Shown here: positions 61,121-64,000 of the stretch, piece after piece
Layout of the letters: each line of letters starts with the position of its first letter
Position numbering within the stretch: position 1 is the first letter of the stretch
Source: Antedon bifida
Taxonomy: Eukaryota > Echinodermata > Crinoidea > Comatulida > Antedonidae
Reading direction: 5' to 3'
Length of the DNA: 64,000 nucleotides
Assembly (NCBI GenBank): GCA_963402885.1
Contig: OY727093.1
Coordinates: forward strand, 25,667,409-25,731,408
Program-made: the position numbers and the translations under genes
Notes under the pieces: model-generated
Database searches by the model: none
What the model was told of the DNA's origin: nothing
Seen by the model: the letters and a program-made list of their open reading frames with translations, nothing else

Positions 61121-61127
61121 ATATAAA
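61121..61127 (+). promoter_or_regulatory. Possible TATA box of the luqin-like gene
   Basis: ATATAAA about 210 bases upstream of the ATG, with a half CRE (GTGACGTTA) near 61222. It applies only if the 5' UTR is unspliced. The acceptor-like site at 61330 argues for an alternative, more distant first exon. An equally good TATA word lies near 58361. Confidence 0.25.
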
Positions 61128-61337
61128 TATAACAATTTATTAGAAAAATCACAATTAGAAAATAATAATCATAGCTTATGTCTATGTTTTGTTTCTATGC
61201 CAATATCGAGTTGCGTTTCAGTTGTACATGTTAGTGACGTTATCCGTAATCATTGTTTGAAGGCTTTACAAAACGTTCAACTTGTTCAGTAAACACACAT
61301 CTCAGTAAGTTCGCTCTGTTTCTATTACAGGTTTAAG

Positions 61338-63467
61338 ATGATTAACAACAACAGTCCGGTGACGTCGATATTATGTATGATTCTTGTGTATGTTTTAATT
61401 CTATCCACTGTAACGCCGATCGAAGCAGTACGCCGCCTCAATCACCCGCCAAAACATAGTAGATGGGGGAAACGAACGTACACATCATTATCAGGTATGT
61501 AAATCAAATAATAATTATTTTAATAAAAAATATTTTATTTTTTGTATACATTTTGTTTTACATCAAATGTAAATACTTACTAACGGCTCCATCATTCCCT
61601 ATCTGGAATGTAGCCCTCCTCCTCTAGCATCTGGCATTTGCGTTACCGTACTTGAGGCTGTATTCTATATACTGATGCGTTGGCAGGACGTGTTGTCAGT
61701 AGGTTTTTCTTACGGTGTTCTTCCCAAACTCAAGAGCTTTCATTGAACCACAAGGCGGACCCAATGTATACCAAGCTGGAGATAAAGATGAGTTTTCACC
61801 ACAATTGGCCTTAAGCCTTGTCTACACTATCAAACTTTATGTGACAAAAAAATGTGACGTACCCATATATGGACATGATGATGTCATATCACTACCATAA
61901 TTGGCCATATCACTACCATATTTGGGCACATCACATTTTATTTGTCAAACTAGTTTGATAGTGTAGACATATCTTTACATACAGCACCATAATGTACTGA
62001 ACTTGCGCGTATACAGGCCTTACCAAACGTAAATAATCCCTCTACTAACTATTTATTATTATTTCTCGTTTTGCTGTAGTTTATTGACATTTTAACAACC
62101 GATAATCAAATGTATTTACGTATTAGTACAGGGCTATAAATGAAAATCACGGTAAAAGGTTAAACGCAAAAGAGACGGGTGTTTGAGAAGAACAAGCTAC
62201 TGTACTAATAATGACTGTTAGTTAATTATAATTTGTACAACTTAATTGGATTTAAACAAATTTTCATAAGCTGTGTTTGTGAACGATTTAGTTTTAAAGT
62301 ACTCAAATCCGAGAAAAACAATATCATTATTCTACAAAATCAAATCAGTTAAACTTTCCTCTTAAGCTTTGTGGAATTTACTGGCTTTAATTTTACAAAG
62401 ATATATACTTGAGTAATAAATAAATAATAGTAACACAAACGTTTACGCTAGTGTGTGATGTATTATTATCATCATTTGTACGCGCGCGTCGATTTATGTA
62501 TCATCGTTTTCTCTCTCTGTCACCGACAATTTATGTGAATACGGCGTCAGAACGTTGTACTCTAAATACGTTGTCAAGATGATTAGTGATCACATCTTTT
62601 TATCTATCAAAGACTCAATAAAGAACCAGGTTGAATAGTCCCAATGGGCTGTACTACTCGGCTTAATTGCCTTATAATTGTGTCTTGTTCTGATTTTTAA
62701 TGACGTCATATATAACGCAATTTTATACACCTGCTACGAATTCTATAACATTTACGATATGCGCGCGAAAGGTCATAGATTCCAGTTTTTACATTACTAT
62801 AGTTGCAGCTATAGGGAATTGAACCTAGGGCAATTGACTTCAGTTGTCATTTAACAATCAGCTAAGGATACCACTGTACTTCATTTTTTTTAATTCAATT
62901 TATCCACGAAAATCCAGATAAATTCATGATTGTTTTTTTTCCTTGAGCCGAGAACATACACAATTACAATTTTAACTAGAGGCACAATGTTCAATAGAAA
63001 ATAAACCCAGTCAGCAATAAAATTGTAACAATATTTTACATTTTTTTATGTTTTAACACATTTAACGTATACTTTAAACGTTAAATGTATTAAAACATCA
63101 AAAATGTAAAAGTTTGGATAGTATTGACAATCAATGTAAGTTTGTGTGTAGCATTGTCAATCATAGTATGGACAAAGACAATTTTTATCAAGGAAATCGC
63201 GCAAACAAAAGTTGCAAAATAAAAGTAAAAAATATGCATGATGACGTATGTCAATATACTGTTATTATAATGTATACTCATCTCTTTACAGAATCCAATA
63301 AAGACATGGTTGATATTAAAGAAGACTTATTAGACATATCTACGACACTTAGCACTCTCTTCAATAAAGATAACACTGATTTTATAGAAACACCTGGTGT
63401 ATGTGCTGGGCCATTTCTAAAGAGACTAAAGTGTATTATAAGGTACGATGTTTTATTATTTTTGTAA
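61338..63467 (+). CDS. Luqin-like RW-amide neuropeptide precursor
   Basis: Secreted neuropeptide precursor. Coding exons are 61338-61494 and 63292-63467, joined phase 1 (GT/AG), giving about 110 residues; a donor-like AG|GTACGA at 63442 leaves open a further 3' exon beyond. Residues 1-30 are a signal peptide (core ILCMILVYVLILSTV, ending PIEA). Directly after comes VRRLNHPPKHSRWGKR: the Gly is an amide donor and KR a dibasic cleavage site, predicting a peptide ending PPKHSRW-amide, possibly trimmed after RR. The C-terminal part is acidic and ends with a cysteine pair, CAGPFLKRLKC. This order (signal, single RW/RF-amide peptide at once, spacer, two C-terminal cysteines) and the PKxxRW-amide core match luqin/RYamide-type precursors of ambulacrarians. 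The start is set by the signal peptide. An acceptor-like CTATTACAG lies 7 bases upstream, so a 5' non-coding exon may exist. Confidence 0.75.
61813..61975. mobile_element. MITE family A copy in the luqin-like gene intron
   Basis: AAGCCTTGTCTACACTATCA at the left and TAGTTTGATAGTGTAGACAT at the right, with the GACGTACCCATATATGG core. It shows the same family inserts into introns of unrelated genes. Confidence 0.8.
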
Positions 63468-63721
63468 AACTGTTGAATTTGAAGCCTACATACATTCAGC
63501 AATCAGCCTAGTAAAACGTATAGATTAGACAAAGAGCAAATTATTAAAATTCCCCCTCCAATTTGATCATTTTATTAACCGTGTTTGGTTGTTCAGCAAC
63601 GTTATATTTGATTGGATATCGGTATACTGTCATATTTATAATGGACAAGAGTTTGTCATTGTAGTGGTTTTATATTATTATGAATATAGGAACTATTTTA
63701 GTAAAATGACGTCATTTTCTC

Positions 63722-64000
63722 TTGAGTCAAATGGCCGAGCGGTTAAGGCAGGGGCGCCGTTTACCGTACCTAAATAGCCAACAACTTCGGCAAAGGTTCG
63801 AGGCCGACTCGCTCCTAGTTCTGGTGGTGGAACAAGTCTTCTCGTATAAGGACTATAAACCGTAGGTTCAGTGTACACAGTTATAACCTGTGTGCACTTT
63901 AAAGAACCCAGTTCATTATTCGAAAAGAGTAGGGGCAAGTGAACTGGTTCACAAAATAGCCCCTGTATCAGAGGGTATATCACCTATCTGATAGGACAGT
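63722..64000 (+). mobile_element. tRNA-Ser/Leu-derived SINE, runs to the window edge
   Basis: The A box ATGGCCGAGCGGTTAAGGC is a near-perfect class II tRNA sequence, and a B box (AAAGGTTCGAGGCC) follows about 60 bases on. The T stem does not pair and the acceptor arms match only partly, so it is not a working tRNA. A non-tRNA body continues (TTCAGTGTACACAGTTATAA, then GGGGCAAGTGAACTGG). Its 3' end is not in view. Confidence 0.6.

Larger units (their letters stand above)
55176..61337. other. Non-coding interval between IGBP1 and the luqin-like gene
   Basis: The left edge contains the IGBP1 5' UTR and promoter. I find no gene in the remaining 6 kb. Visible items: a short perfect hairpin at 55926-55961 (ACAGCCAGACAC / GTGTCTGGCTGT); ATT microsatellite at 57418-57450; isolated CGCGCGCG words (57515, 58132, 58168); a family D element (59085-59189); a duplicated CRE-bearing module (59812-60135); and a B-box-like GGGTTCGAATCCC remnant near 60800. 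Confidence 0.55.

Noticed and set aside
63722-63810. Functional tRNA-Ser or tRNA-Leu gene
   Set aside because: The A box is excellent but the T stem does not pair, the acceptor stem matches only partly, and a SINE-like body follows.

Overview
This is a eukaryotic, AT-rich, intron-rich animal window. Five nuclear housekeeping or signalling genes and one neuropeptide precursor can be assembled exon by exon, with GT/AG splice sites and consistent phases. The gene content and a luqin-like RW-amide precursor point to a marine invertebrate deuterostome. An echinoderm or related ambulacrarian is my best guess, but I cannot name the species.

Layout. 1-1420 is an array of nested palindromic repeats, followed by repeat-rich DNA to about 5.99 kb. 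6045-10982 (minus) is mitochondrial NADP isocitrate dehydrogenase, IDH2, in 9 coding exons. 12027-15215 (plus) is nicotinamide nucleotide transhydrogenase, NNT, in one uninterrupted coding exon. The two diverge from a common ~1 kb interval. 17069-17814 (minus) is the small costars protein ABRACL. It is head-to-head with AGAP1/3 (centaurin gamma; 18233-49020, plus), which has 17 coding exons in its main form plus two further first exons at 33.2 and 34.3 kb. 51617-55175 (minus) is IGBP1 (alpha4/Tap42), convergent with AGAP. 61338 to about 63467 (plus) is a secreted luqin-like neuropeptide precursor. Everything else is intron or intergenic DNA crowded with MITEs, tRNA-derived SINEs, decayed LINE fragments and minisatellites.

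Biology. IDH2 and NNT are two main sources of mitochondrial matrix NADPH and here share one divergent promoter region. AGAP is an Arf GAP with a GTPase-like domain, a split PH domain and ankyrin repeats, acting in endosomal traffic. Its two internal first exons would replace the conserved N-terminus with short Arg/Ser-rich leaders. A nearly identical inverted copy of the start of its exon 15 sits in intron 11. The luqin-like gene lies in a segment with several consensus CRE sites and a duplicated CRE-bearing module.

The points most worth a second look are the IDH2-NNT pairing with an intron-less NNT, the AGAP alternative starts, the AGAP inverted exon copy, and the divergent RW-amide peptide gene. 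I saw no clearly new enzymatic or defence system.
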